64,000 bases of DNA from Neoarius graeffei (Eukaryota > Chordata > Actinopteri > Siluriformes > Ariidae). A model generated the notes under the pieces. That model was given only the letters and a program-made list of their open reading frames with translations. It did not search any database and had not been told where the DNA came from. The translations under genes and the position numbers were made by a program. Where the stretch lies: contig NC_083572.1 in NCBI RefSeq assembly GCF_027579695.1, positions 14,446,915 to 14,510,914 of the forward strand, in the 5' to 3' direction. Shown piece by piece: positions 31,782 to 43,533 of this stretch. Positions within the stretch are counted from its first letter, which is position 1, and every line of letters starts with the position of its first letter.

Positions 31782-32720
31782 GCAATGTAGATCTGATCGT
31801 GAGCTGCTTCCCACGAAGTTGAGTTGACCACAGCTGATAGGCGATCTTTTAGAGCTTCCTGGGTAACAGGATCATGCAATTTTGCCACATCTAAACGTTT
31901 TGGTATTTTTACAGTCCTTCGATTCCTAACAGGAGGCTTTATAGCCAATCGCATTTTGGATCGTACAAGTGTGTGGTCTGTCCAACAGTCTGCACCTTTT
32001 AGGGATCTTACATTGTAGACATCCTGCATGTCACGTTGGCAGACTATGCCATTGCTGAGACCTTGGATGCATCCAGGTTGTCAAATGATCGCCTTTGTTT
32101 TGAAATTGGGTGCTTGCGATGTGCAACTTAAACTCTGTGCACAGTTAGAGAAGAAGCTGCCCGGTTCCATTCATTTTCCCCATTCCAAATCTACAGAGGC
32201 AGCTCCATGTCTCCTAGTCACAACCTACCCTGGCATTGAAATCACCTAACAAGATGATTTTATCAGTCCCCGGAACAGAGTTAAGAAGGTTACGGAGTTC
32301 TTCATAGAAGGCTACCTTATCAACTACATCCGAAACAAGTGTTGGGGCATACACACTGCTGATTGTAGCATAGCGACCTCCATGGAGATGTAAATGAAGG
32401 GTCATTAGCCTATCGCTGATGCCACAAGGTAACTCGGCCAAGCCAGACACCAGATTATTGCGAATTGCAAACTCAACACCCGCCTCCCTACGGTCTTCAG
32501 CTTTCCTTCCCTTCCAGAAAAATGTAAATCCTCCACCCTGCTCTTCGAGTCGGCCGTCGTCAGGAAGATGCATCTCAGACAGGGCCGCGATATCAACACC
32601 ATAGCGATTGAGTTCTCTGGCTACAAGAGCTGTATGCCTAGCAGGAGATGAACCAGTCTGTCATTGAGTGTTCTTACATTCCAGCAAGCGATGTGAAGTT
32701 TGATTTGTCTTTTATTCATA
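31782..32720 (-). pseudogene. APE-type endonuclease of the zinc-finger LINE
   Basis: Minus-strand segments give ALVARELNRYGVDIAALSEM, GGGFTFFWKGRKAEDRREAG, LRNLLNSVPGTDKIILLGDF, NARVG and, after a damaged 180-bp stretch, DCWTDHTLVRSKMRL. The GDFNARVG and (T/S)DH motifs mark the endonuclease active site. The sushi-like element interrupts the linker after this domain at 31777. Confidence 0.78.
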
Positions 32721-33485
32721 TGATTTCGAGTGCTTAGAAGGATGTCCACCAGCCGCGCTACACTGGCCAGACTAAGTGAGATAGGCAATGTTTAGGTCAC
32801 CTTTTCTAGACCTTTCCAGATACCTGGTGAGCAGTGCTCTCCTAAAAAGGACTGCTCAGACACCTTTGGAAGCAACCGAATGCCACCTCTGCCTCATGAA
32901 GGTGAACAAGCAACTTTATATCTACCAAAGGCTGCCATGTGTGCAGGTCAGCAGCTACGTACTGCCAGTCCGTCAGACCTGTACGCGTTGCCACATCACC
33001 ATTGCCACTGGACTTCAAATGCATAAGGACAGAAAAAGATATTATATGTCAGCAATGCCCATGCTTGGATTAAGTCACATACAGCTTGCACAACACTGCA
33101 GAGACTCTGACTAACAAAGCTAAAAAACCCAGAGACAAGCAGATGCAAGATGTCCGGATTAGCAATGAGAGTGGGATTTAGATTAGAGTTTTCCTTCTCC
33201 TAGACAACTGCCAAAAGGCTAAGGGAGGTGTCACCCCCAGTGGGCTTACCACGCGCCTTGATACCAACCCCAGTATTTCTACGTCCCCATGCGTTAGGCT
33301 TAAAATTGCATGTTGGCCGTTGTCTCATAAGGAGCTCATCTGCCCTTTGTCAGGTCTTGTTTTTAATCCTGCAGGGTGGCATGCCACCCTCCTCACCAGC
33401 ATACAGTAATATGCTGGTGGGGGAGCCGGTTTAGACGCCGACCACCCGTCCATGCAGCAGGCTGTACTGGGTTACAATGTTACCA
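32721..33485 (-). other. 5' region of the zinc-finger LINE
   Basis: No clear protein domain on the minus strand; short frames only. It continues the LINE without a visible break and may be its 5' UTR or a decayed ORF1. The end near 33485 is a guess from the change to AT-rich sequence. Confidence 0.4.
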
Positions 33486-33826
33486 GTAGCAAAGACAGCA
33501 GTACTGACTCTGACCTGAAATAAATAGCATGCATACAATCAGGTTTTATGACAAATAGAAACTGTAATTATTATGAAAAATATGAACTGTAACTCTCTCT
33601 ACAGCAACTCCCACTTCTTTGGTAAGAATGAAAATTGCAGATTTCAATTTATTAATAATAAATAAATGATTGGCATTTGATGTTATAACAAATGCCAAAG
33701 TTAGATTTTGTATTTATTAATACAAATCACTGAATGAAATTTAAAGTTTTAAGTATTTGATGGAAACTATTCTACATTCCTATACAGATACAGCTAAAGG
33801 TCGTCAGTGGGAATGAGGAGTTTATA
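33486..33826. other. No gene seen; AT-rich
   Basis: Short AT-rich stretch between the zinc-finger LINE and a Tc1 fragment, with a loose direct repeat around TTTATTAATA. Nothing recognised. Confidence 0.5.
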
Positions 33827-34133
33827 CAGTGTCTTGCAAAAATATTCATCCTCCTTGGTGTTTGTCCTGTTTTGTTGCATGACAAGCTGGAATTAAAATG
33901 GATTTTTGGGGGGTTAGCACCATTTGATTTATACAACATGCCTACAACTTTAAAGGTGCAAATTGTTGTTTTATTGTGACACAAACAATAATGATGAAAA
34001 AACAGAAATCTGGAGTGTGCATAGGTATTCACCCCCCAAAGGCAATACTTTGTAGAGCCACCTTTTGCTGCAATTCCAGCTGCAATTCTCTTGGGGTATG
34101 TCTCTATTAGCTTAGCACATCTAACCACTGGGA
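33827..34133 (-). mobile_element. Tc1-like 3' end fragment
   Basis: A TA at 33825-33826 precedes CAGTGTCTTGCAAAAATATT. The minus strand encodes RCAKLIETYPKRIAAGIAAK then GGSTKY, almost identical to the transposase C terminus at 22740-22820. Similarity stops at 34133. Same family as 21915-23056, inverted. Confidence 0.85.
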
Positions 34134-34677
34134 TATGTGTTGTTTCTGTGGCTGATGTAGATGGAACTGTTGTGGTTGAGGTATGTGTAGATGGAGTTGG
34201 AGAATTTGCCACTGGGTTAAGAGGACTCCCAGACTGTGAAACTGTGTCCTCGTTTCCTTTGCCATAATGTTTTATTTAGTCCAGTTATCACTGCGATTGG
34301 CTTGGGAATTGCTTGACTATCTTTTAAAGGCAGAGAAGCTTGACAAGGAAGAGCACTGGAGAAGAACTGACCACTGAAATTTTTTTTTATTGTCTGGTCT
34401 TGTCTGGATGATAAATGACCCAGACGAATGCTACTGCACATGTGTAAGACCTCCTACTTGCCACCGATTGTGTTTAGACAGTAAGTGGGAACAAGTTACA
34501 CCACCTCATAAAGTGGGGCAAGTCATGGCCACCGGTGTTGAACTGTTCTGGAACAAATTGTGTTTAGACAGGCAGTTGTGCTGAGGCAACTTGTTCTGGT
34601 GCAAGTGCCTGTGTAAAAGCAGCTTTAAAAAAAAAAAGCAGCTCTGGGATAATCCAGAAAACAGGTGTATTTACATA
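34134..34677. other. No gene; possible MITE end
   Basis: Contains two copies of TTGTGTTTAGACAG (about 34466 and 34558). Near 34603 comes CCTGTGTAAAAGCAGCTTT, whose inverse resembles AAAGCTGTGTTTACACAGG at 23294. A partner end was not located. Confidence 0.4.
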
Positions 34678-36263
34678 CAGTGGATATAAAAAGTGTACAT
34701 ACCCCATTAAAATTATATATTTTTTTTACATCAGAAAAAAACTGAGACCACAATAAATAATTTCAAAACTTTTCCCACCTTTAGTGTGACCTATAACCTG
34801 TACAATTCAACTGAAAAACAAACATATGTTAGGGGGAAAACATAAAAAAAACCATACAATAAGCTGGTTGCATAAGTGTGCACACCCTTAAACTAATACT
34901 TTGTTGAAGTACCTTTTGATTTAATGACAGCATTCAGTCTTTTTAGGTACACACCTGCCATCAATTAAAATTACTATGATTAACCCCAAATAAAGTCCAG
35001 ACATTTACTCAGTTGCATCCTCCAGTAAAAGCCATGGTTTGCAGAGAGCTTACAAAGCATCAAAGGGATCTCATTGTTGAAAGGTATCAGTCAGGAGAAG
35101 GGTACAAAAACATTCCCATGGCATTAGATATACCATGGAGTACAGTGAAGACAGTCATCAAGAAGTGGAGAAAATATGGGACAACAGTGACATTACTGAG
35201 AACTGGATGTCCCTCCAAAAATTGATGAAAAGACAAGACGAAAACTGGTCAGGGGCCTCCAGCAACACTGAAGGAGCTGCAGAAATTTCTGGCAAGTACT
35301 GGTGGTGTACTACATGTGACAATCTCCCGTATTCTCCATATGTCTGGACTATGGGGTAGGGTCGCAAGACGGAAGCCTTTGCTTACAAAAAAAAAAAAAA
35401 CATCTAGGCCCAGCTAAATTTTGCAAAACAAAATACATCAACTCTCCCAAAAGCATGTGGGGAAAATGTGTTATAGTCTGATGAAAACAAGGTTGAACTT
35501 TTTGGCCACAATTCCAAAAGGTATGTTTGGCACAAAAACAACACTACGCATCACCAAAAGAACACCATACCCATGGTGAAGCATGGTGGTGGCAGCATCA
35601 TGTTTTGGGGTTGTTTTTCTTTAGCTGGAACAGAAGCTTTAGTAAAGCAGGAGGGAATCATGAACAGTTCTAAATACCAGTCAATTTTGGCCCAAAACCT
35701 TCAGGTGTCTGCTAGAAAGCTGAAGAGGAGTTTCATCTTTCAGCACGACATTGACCCCAAACATACATCGAAATCTACAAAAGAATGGCTGCACCAGAAG
35801 AAAATTAAAGTTTTGGAATGGCCCAGCCAGAGCCCAGACCTAAATCCAATTGAAAATCTGTGGCATGACATGAAGAGGGCTGTGCACAAGAAATGCCCTC
35901 ACAATCTGACAGATTTGACGCGCTTTTGCAAGGAAGAGTGGGCAAATATTGCCAAGTCTAGATGTGGCAGGCTGATAGACTCCAACCCAAAAAGACTGAA
36001 TGCTGTAATTAAATCAAAAGCTGCTTCAACAAAGTATTAAAGAGTGTACACATTTACAGTATCCAACCAGCTTATTGAACATTTTTTATTTATGTTTTTC
36101 TTCCTAACAGGTTTGTTTTTCAATTTAATTGTACAGGTTTTAGGTCACATTAAAAGTGGGAAAGTTTTGAAATGATTTATCGTGGTCTCATTTATTATTA
36201 TTATTTTTTACATCAGAAAAACCTATCATTTTAACAGGGTGTGTATACTTTTTATATCCACTG
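34678..36263 (+). mobile_element. Tc1-like transposon with long inverted repeats
   Basis: The ends CAGTGGATATAAAAAGTGTA and the inverse of CAGTGGATATAAAAAGTATA are flanked by TA (34676-34677, 36264-36265). Inverted similarity extends for about 200 bp on each side (for example GTCTCA/TGAGAC, CACATTAAAAGTGGG). Length 1,586 bp is full size for Tc1. Confidence 0.93.
35013..36040 (+). pseudogene. Tc1-like transposase, frameshifted
   Basis: The N-terminal frame (35013-35225) has ELTKHQRDLIVERYQSGEGY and IPWSTVKTVIKKWRKYGTT, the helix-turn-helix. It closes with a stop; stops and a poly-A tract near 35387 damage the middle, including the first catalytic Asp region. The 35573-36040 frame is clean: KHGGGSIMFWGCFSLAGT, FIFQHDIDPKHTSKSTKEWL and SQSPDLNPIENLWHDM, with the second Asp and the Glu present. 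Confidence 0.88.
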
Positions 36264-36387
36264 TATATTGAGTTCATGTCACACATGTTGACTGCAGACA
36301 ACTGATGGTATCTGGTTGCACCAAAACTAATTTAGGAATTTCACAGCCCTGAGGGTGAATACTTATACAATATCACAACAGTTATGG

Positions 36388-36590
36388 TTACATTACGGGT
36401 ACACTACATGCATTTAGCAGATGCTCTTATCAAGAGCGACATACAGCATACAGAGCAGCCTGGGGAGCAGTTGGGGATTGGGTACCTTGCTGAAGGGCAC
36501 TTCAGCCATTCCTGTTGGTCCAGGGAATCAAATCAGTGACCTTTTGGTCCCAAAGCTGCTTCTCTAAGGTCAAGGCCATGGCATTGTGGT
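36388..36590 (-). mobile_element. tRNA-derived SINE, decayed
   Basis: Plus strand starts near TACACTACATGCATTTAGCA, then GATGCTCTTATCAAGAGCGA, and GGGCACTTCAGCCATTCCTG near the middle. It ends with a degenerate inverted tRNA-like part (GACCTTTTGGTCCCAAAGC, GGCCATGGCATTGTGG). This layout matches widespread vertebrate tRNA-headed SINEs with an L2-type tail. Confidence 0.6.
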
Positions 36591-36764
36591 TAGACATACC
36601 GTTGATGGTACCACCCAAGTGCCAAAGAAGAATATGGTACCTTTATTTCTGAGTGTATTGTATATCCTTTCCACACACACACTACTTTGTTTGACTTTGT
36701 AGCATACAGTTTTCAAAGAGTAATGATGTAAGCTCACTCTACAGTATTACTCAGAAGAGGATTA

Positions 36765-36935
36765 GTTCCGTTGAGAGTCTAGTTCCTCTCAAAGTTTCTT
36801 CCTCATATTGTCTCAGGGAGGTTTGTCTCATTACTGTTGCTTCCGACTTGTTCATTACTGATCTAAATCTACGTCCCTGCTTTCTAATAATATCTATTGT
36901 TAAAAGTGCTATACAAACATGACTGAATTGACAAT
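36765..36935 (+). mobile_element. L2-type LINE/SINE 3' terminus
   Basis: GTTCCTCTCAAAGTTTCTTC begins the block; ATTGTTAAAAGTGCTATACA then AACATGACTGAATTGA closes it. This is the common fish L2-type 3' end; the short inverted piece at 1779-1852 is the same terminus. Confidence 0.6.
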
Positions 36936-37225
36936 CTTGCATTGACGCAAGCAGTTACGTGATATTGGGTGGGGATGCTATGATCACGTTGAAATTTTCC
37001 GTACAATACCATTCACTAGGGCAAAGTTAAATCTAACTAAATGTTTTTCATGATCCCTAAAACCAGTCAAGGTGAAATGCATTCATATGCTGATCTGTAT
37101 TTGTATTTCTAATAATGAATTGGTTAATGAACAAACATGGTCACCATCAGCCAATCAGATCTGAAAATGTATTTCACAGGGTTAGTATTGAGCTACCACG
37201 ATAAAACTTAATGCATGTTTGTCTA

Positions 37226-37519
37226 TCCCATATGGAAAAGATGTAGATAAATCTTATAAAATTTGTATGTCCTTTGTCTGAAACTTGTATGTAAAGCATA
37301 CAACAGTGAAACCAGATATAAGATCCTTAGTAAATTTGAACAAAATGAAACTTGTATGATTTGCGTATTTATCAGAACAATATGACAGTAATGCAAAAGT
37401 GGCCACTTTCAGGAGTAAATCATATTCCTTATATGATGTACAATACATGAAACATAAACTGAAGGTGAGGGAAAGTTATATTTTTTTATAAGTTTCTTCT
37501 ATTTCTTTTCCATATGGGA
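37226..37519. mobile_element. MITE candidate with perfect 15-bp inverted repeats
   Basis: TCCCATATGGAAAAG at 37226-37240 and its exact inverse CTTTTCCATATGGGA at 37505-37519 bound 294 bp of AT-rich, non-coding sequence containing ACTTGTATG twice. No clear target duplication was found, so superfamily is open. Confidence 0.55.
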
Positions 37520-37764
37520 TTGTTCTGTTTAACTTGGCAAGAACTGGTGCTTGGACCCCACAGATTACCATTTGTGGTTATATTTTTTTAAATTGTGTTC
37601 CTACACGGATTTGCCATGTTTTACTGATCACTTGAATTAGTTTAATCCAAACTTTAGTACTCAAAAACAAGTCACTCTATAAATAATATCAAAGTTGGAA
37701 AGTTCAGGAATAAAAGAAGCACTTTGGCTCCAATAAATAACCAGAATATTACAATGTACATATA

Positions 37765-38551
37765 CAATACCAGTCAAAATTTTGGACACCCCTACTCATT
37801 CATAGGTTTTTCTGTATTTTGACTAGTTTGTACATTGTCAAACAACACTGAAGACATCAAAAATATGAAATAACATATGGAACATGTGTCGCGCCACAGG
37901 ATTTTTCTACCAGATGCTCTGTTTACAGAATGCGTACAAATGGCATTGAAAAGCACACAATATTTTGCACCGTTTTCGCTGGCTGATCCAGTAACCATCA
38001 ATGAATAATCACCTCAGTAGCGCCCCTACAGGATATATGCAAAACATCGCGTGCTTTTCAACACCATTTCTATGCATTCTGTAAACACAGCATTTGCTCC
38101 AAAAATCCTGTGGCACGACACATATATGGAATTATGTGGCAAACAAAAAAAAGTGTTAAACAAAATACGTTTCATATTTTTGATTCTTCAAAGTAGCCAG
38201 TGTTTACCTTGATGATACTTTACACAATATTGGCATTATCTTAACCAGCTTCATGAGGTAGTCACCTGGAATGCTTTTCAATTAACAGGTGCCTTGTCAA
38301 AAGTTAATTAGTACAATTTCTTGCCTAATTGTGTTTGAGATCAAATAGTAAATAATAATAATAAAAAACCACACAGTAAATATCCCGATTCTACAACTGT
38401 AGTAATCCATATGATGTCAAGAACCACTCAGCTAAGTAAAGAGAAACGACATCCATCATTACTTTAAGACATGAAGTGACTTTTAATGAATAAAAATAAA
38501 GAAAAAACATTGAATTAGAAGGTGTGTCGAAACTTTTGACTGGTAAATCTG
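37765..38551. mobile_element. Non-autonomous Tc1-like element
   Basis: The left end CAATACCAGTCAAAATTTTG then GACACCCC is preceded by TA. The inverse right end reads CAGATTTACCAGTCAAAAG then TTTCGACACACC and is also flanked by TA (38552-38553). This is the common fish Tc1 terminus family. There is no transposase. A hAT MITE lies inside at 37883-38123. Confidence 0.82.
37883..38123. mobile_element. hAT MITE, palindromic, TSD ATATGGAA
   Basis: 241 bp inserted in the Tc1-like element. The TSD ATATGGAA is perfect at 37875-37882 and 38124-38131. The inverted repeats are long: ATGTGTCGCGCCACAGGATT on the left pairs with ATGTGTCGTGCCACAGGATT on the inverted right end, and similarity continues to GCATTCTGTAAACAGAG-type sequence. 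Almost the whole element could fold into one hairpin. Confidence 0.82.
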
Positions 38552-39686
38552 TACTAAAGGGTCCATAGAACTGATTTTAAGCTCAGGGGGCGATATCTTG
38601 GGGTCATGTTCCCATGAAAATATTAAAGACAAGCTAAAATACAAGAAGCAGAAGCATATGCAATAGTACTTATCTGGTTCCATTGAATTTTATTGGCTCT
38701 TTCACCAAATGCCAAAGGCTGTATGTGTGTATTTTTATTTTTTTTTTAATGACAGCAGAATCTTTAGGAGTCTATTGGAGCATTGTCAGGCCAACGAGCC
38801 CAGAGCTTTTCAACTGAGTAACATTGAAATATTAAAATAGATATGTAGAAAGGCATGTTTTGTCGAAATATAGTCTTGGCTTAAAAATAATATTAATAAA
38901 ACAGGAGCAACTAATAATAAAATACAACAACAGGGTGGTAAACTGTCAAAAGCTTTGACCTTATAAAGCACCTGTTCCTCTGAGAGCAGGACTCACGGTA
39001 TAAATATTCCTCCTCCTCCTCTTGGAAAATAAATGACAAAAAAAAATCCCTACACCACCATTGGCACAGGACACAGGCTCTGTAATACATCACTTACACT
39101 CATAAATACTTGCTCGCTGAGAATCAGCAATAATGTCAATGACTGTTTGGTCCGACATACAGTAGCAGTGTGCTTGAGTACAGTGTTGATCTAAGCTTAT
39201 CCTGAGAGAGAGAGAAACAGACAGACAGACACACAGACAGAGAGAGAGAGAGAGAGAGAGAGACCCAGTCCTCAACAGCGTAGCACCAGCAGCCATGCAG
39301 GAAAGGAGCTTCAGGTGTTTTGGCACATTTGCAGCTCTGTTGTGTCTAACAATGCAAGCACTGTCCTGAGTTTGCCGAGTGGCAGGTATCACTGGTTAAA
39401 GAGGGTGGAGCGTAATTTACAACGGATTAGCATACTTGATCATGTGACATCACTATTTCTTTTCTTCAGCTTGACATAACCTAGCTTACCAGTCTTAAAT
39501 ACACAATATGTACAACACAAATTGTGGACTGTGCAGCTTCCTGTAATGGTTCTGGCCCCTTCTGTTAATTACACCAGACAGCAACTGCGAAAAGTGCTTC
39601 CACTCCACATTCCAGCACAGGTGGTCTTCAACTAAAATTTGCTAAGGTCCAATTATATAATATTCCTTTCTTACAAAGCAACTAAC
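38552..39686. other. No gene recognised; (GA)n tract inside
   Basis: Mixed sequence with a GA-rich microsatellite at about 39205-39262. Frames are short or repeat-derived. This is one of the few stretches without transposon signatures and could be old host intergenic DNA. Confidence 0.45.
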
Positions 39687-40300
39687 CAATGGCGTAGATT
39701 TATATAGGGATGGTAGGGACATATCACAATCAATATTTGGGAAATACAAAATAGTCCCTACCAATATTTACCATTTTATTTTAATATAGCGAAAATCTAC
39801 ATTTATTAATGTAATATTTCAATATACTACGCAGTGGTAGCATTAATTTAAACGTTTTGTTTATGAGAGGTTCCGAGATGTATTCGGAGCTATGATGACC
39901 CATGCCGCTATTTCATTGGCTGCAACAGAGCGATGGTCATCAGTGGTGCCAGTCAGGTAGCCTCACGCAAAAGCAGAGGTCCATGTGCTGTGGTGCTGAA
40001 AGCGGCAACGCATCTGGCTCGTAATGGCCCGAAACTGTATAAATTTGTCATTCTGAATTTGACCACTGTTCTACTTTATAAGCTTAAGAGACAACAATGC
40101 CATTGCCACCAAAAAAGAAACGGGACATTAGAAGTTATTTCACCACCGCGAGAGTAAGTATAGTGCACCCAGAAGTTTGATATTTAGCTGTGTCACGCAA
40201 CACAATTATTGCAGCGTTCAGTGAAGGCTTAGCTAAGTGTTATATTTCCTCCTCCCCTCTCGTGTCTTTTTGGAGTGCTAGTTTTAACTGTCTGTAGTAG
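39687..40300 (+). mobile_element. hAT 5' fragment with first transposase exon
   Basis: Begins CAATGGCGTAGATTTATATA then GGGATGGTAGGGACA, matching the 5' terminus of a common fish hAT family. At 40097-40153 an exon-like start reads MPLPPKKKRDIRSYFTTAR and runs into the donor-like GTAAGT. Such lysine-rich starts followed by an intron are typical of ZMYM-like hAT transposases. The rest of the gene and the right end were not found. Confidence 0.5.
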
Positions 40301-40544
40301 CCAACAGAATAAAGCCCTGGCAGATACATGCAATAAACACGGGAAGTCATGGAAAGTCATGGAAAGATGCTGATAGCTCCCGTTTTAATTAGTTAGTGCT
40401 AGTGTAGTCTGGTGGCTATAAAGCTTGCCAGTTGTTGTCGCTAATTAATGAAAACTCTGTGCATGAAATTAGACAACAGAAGACAGATGCAAGCCTCTGT
40501 GCTTTTGTCACTATAGTTTTCTTTTTTTTTCATTTCTATTCAAC

Positions 40545-41625
40545 AGCTACTTTCTCATTGAAATTGGGTAAAATTATCTCTTGTTTGCTAGTAGGTAATA
40601 CCTGATAATTACTAATCAAAGGTAATTAATATCACTTACGGTAGTAACCATTACTTATTCGGAGAAGGTAAGATGTACCCCCCCAAAAAAAGACTTTCAG
40701 ATGGTTCATCATCTCAATGTTTTTAATCCATAAAATCATCAAAAAAAAAAAAAACAGAATAAAGTCCAGTACAACAGCTTCATACAACATTTCAAGTAAT
40801 GAACCTGTTTTATAACTCACTAACTAACAGCTTCAAATGTTGTTTCTGGACTGACCAAATCTGCAGTCCAGGTGCATTTATACAACAAATAACTGAACCA
40901 CCTTGTTTATATGCAGCAATGATGCACCAAATGATCAAAAAACACAAAATAAAGTGCAGTACAACAGCTTCACACAACATTTCAAGTAATGAACCTGTTT
41001 TATGGTATACCGTAGCTCACTAAACTACCGTAACAGCCGGAGAGAGGAAGATGGCAGTCCGAGAGTTCCCTGGCTGACTGCAATAATTCCTAAATATTCC
41101 TTGGCTGACTGCAATAATCGAGTAAATTTTATCTGGTTTGCTTAGATTACATTTACCATTCTCCAAAATCACTTCTTACAGTGCACACTGAAAAAAGTAA
41201 CCTATGGTATAGAATTTACCCAATAAATCTGAGGTAACAATTTGCATTGACTTGTTTGGGGTAGATTTCATTCCATATATTGAGTATAAAATAACTGAAA
41301 TAAAAAGCTATGAAATACTTAAATAAATTGGGTAAAATTTACCTCACATTTATGTATCTATTCAACAGCTATTTTCTCACTGAAATTGGGTAAAATTATC
41401 TCTTGTTTGCTAGTAGGTAATACCTGATAATTACTAATCAAAGGTAATTAATATCACTTAGTAACCATTACTTATTCGGAGAAGGTAAGATGTACCCCCC
41501 AAAAAAAGACTTTCAGATGGTTCATCATCTCAATGTTTTTAATCCATAAGATCATAAAAAAAACAGAATAAAGTGCAGTACAACAGCTTCACACAACATT
41601 TCAAGTAATGTTTTGTTTATGAGAG
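40545..41625. repeat. Direct duplication of about 260 bp
   Basis: 40545-40800 and 41365-41610 are nearly identical through TTGAAATTGGGTAAAATTAT, ACTTATTCGGAGAAGGTAAG, GACTTTCAGATGGTTCATCA and AACATTTCAAGTAATG. A third partial copy of the end (AGTGCAGTACAACAGCTTCA) is at 40953. The spacer holds AT-rich sequence with GGGTAAAATTTACC. Family unknown; no coding potential. Confidence 0.75.
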
Positions 41626-41865
41626 AAGCGCCATCTAATGGCGACACCGTGGAATCGAATGAATGGGCGTGTTTAGAATTAAAATAGGAGAGGGAGGGGG
41701 TCTGAGCCCTGCATGGCAGCCCCCTGGCTTTCAGCTGGGAACTGCAAGGCAGTCGCATGGCAGTCACATGGCGTGCGGCTGGAACGGGAAAAATTCAATG
41801 GCTGCTACGTGTATGTGTTCTGTGTTTCAGTTAAAAACTGATATTTCTTATTCTTTGAATACAAG
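41626..41865. other. No gene; short unique stretch
   Basis: Contains AAGCGCCATCTAATGGCG, a small palindrome often seen near vertebrate repeats, and GTTTTGTTTATGAGAG, which also occurs at 39857. Nothing else recognised. Confidence 0.4.
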
Positions 41866-42806
41866 GGACATTCCACCAAATGGGTGCCATTTGCTTGTTG
41901 TACCACTCCCAAATTAAACTTAATTTGTTATATCTTTTCAACACTGAATATAATAACACACATATTTAACTATTCAAAATGTTAAAAGGCTACATTATTT
42001 TTTTACAAGGTTTGAAAGTCAAAGATGGCTGCATTTTTTCAGTCCTGTTACCAAAACTCAGAGTAACGGGACTGAGTTTTTAGCCTAGGATTAGCTAATA
42101 CATGGAATTAAGCCACATGGCGTCATTGCTAATAGCATGACCACACTTAGCACATTCTAGTGATTTACCAAAAATATGTATTTTTAAAATAAACAAATAT
42201 CATCTAAGAAATAATTTAAGTAACAGGACAGTATGTTGACATTGACCTTATCAGTCAAAGTTAAAAAATCATCAAATATACAGAAAAGTAAATGAGAGAA
42301 CTAACTTTTGGTCTTCCCATGGCCTTCAGAAGACACAACTGATGTAACTTCCTGTTGAGCATGTGATTTATGGAATGTTCCAAATTTGTCAGATGGGGTA
42401 AGATGTTTGGGTAACAGGACTGAGTGAAAACCCAGGGACACGACTAAAATGTGTATTTTAACTAAGATATTGTGGATTTCTTATGAAAAAAATATATTTA
42501 AACCATGGATAGGATATGGAGTCACACAACAGTGCAAAAGAAATACTGTTTCTGAAGGATTTTAATCATAATATTTCATAGTTAAGTATAAAGTTAGAGG
42601 GCGGGGACAGGTAACACATGCTATTTTTCAGTGTTTTAGGTAGTTTTTATTAATCCTTACAATTATATATCTTAAATTTGAAATCAGATCAATGTGCAGG
42701 ACATTCTGCATAATAAGGAAATTTATTTTAAAGTACATTTTTATGTTCATTTATACATATAATTTTCTAGGGACGGAAATGGCACCGATTCGGTGGAATG
42801 GCTCAC
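41866..42806. mobile_element. TIR-bearing non-coding element, unassigned
   Basis: CATTCCACCAAATGGGTGCC then ATTT near 41872 is inverted at the right as AAATGGCACCGATTCGGTGG then AATG near 42779: about 25 bp with two mismatches. The interior repeats GTAACAGGACTGAGT and GTAACGGGACTGAGT (42067, 42413). No transposase and no clear TSD. Similar CTGTTACC motifs occur near 58140 and 58340. Confidence 0.5.
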
Positions 42807-43533
42807 AAGGGGACTTAAACACTCAGCTAAGTGCAGAGCTGTTTTCCTGTTCTGCAAAGGGCAACAAACATACTGTACTTTTCTGCGGGAAACTCATTCT
42901 GATAAATCTGATGTCAAAGTTTTGGTTACAACAATGGGGAGATAAAATCCTCTTTAGTCATAGGACAAATCGTCCAGCTGGAGTTGCCATATGTTTAAAC
43001 AGATGTCCTGGTAAGATTGTGTGACAATGCAGATGAAAATGGACATTGGGTTGCCTGTGTTATGGAAACTGACAATGTTTTTATTATTTTTGGCAAATGT
43101 TTATGGTTTTAATAATGATTTTGTTCAGATTAGTGGAGGTGTGGTGGAATTAGGATCCAAAAGCAGAACACAGACAGTAATCCAATAAACAAGATGATTT
43201 AATCCAGAGAAGAAAGGGCATGGCAAAAAAGTAAACAAACAGCCCTTAGCAAAAAGATTATTCAAGTGTACTATGAGTATACTTATTTTTTATTAAAACT
43301 GAGGAAGTATACTTGAAGTTGACTTTTTATAAACTATATTTTATATACTTAAGAATAGTATAGTGAAGTATACTTAGCTTATAGATAGTTTTCACATGAC
43401 GTCACAGAGTCGGGGATTCCCTAGTGGCAGCCATCTTGCGGGTCAAGATTACCGTACGGGTGACTGAGCACACATTGTAACGCGCGAGTACAAAGTCTTC
43501 AAAAGAACCCAAGCAGGCTATTTAAAGCTAGCA

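Larger units (their letters stand above)
23661..33485 (-). mobile_element. APE-type LINE with C-terminal zinc fingers, split by sushi-like element
   Basis: On the minus strand: endonuclease (32720-31782), then after the insertion at 26131-31776 the linker and reverse transcriptase (26130-24301), then a C-terminal region with three C2H2 fingers (23688-24293). The joint is clean, with the 5-bp duplication TTGTG. Outer limits are estimates. Clade not assigned: the endonuclease resembles LINE copies often misannotated as craniofacial development protein 2. Confidence 0.8.

Noticed and set aside
32214..32573. Craniofacial development protein 2-like host gene
   Set aside because: The GDFNARVG endonuclease is part of a LINE; this database name is a common misannotation of such copies.
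39090..39392. Minus-strand 100-codon frame with Ser/Leu run
   Set aside because: The run is the (GA)n microsatellite; the remainder has no recognisable domain or splice context.
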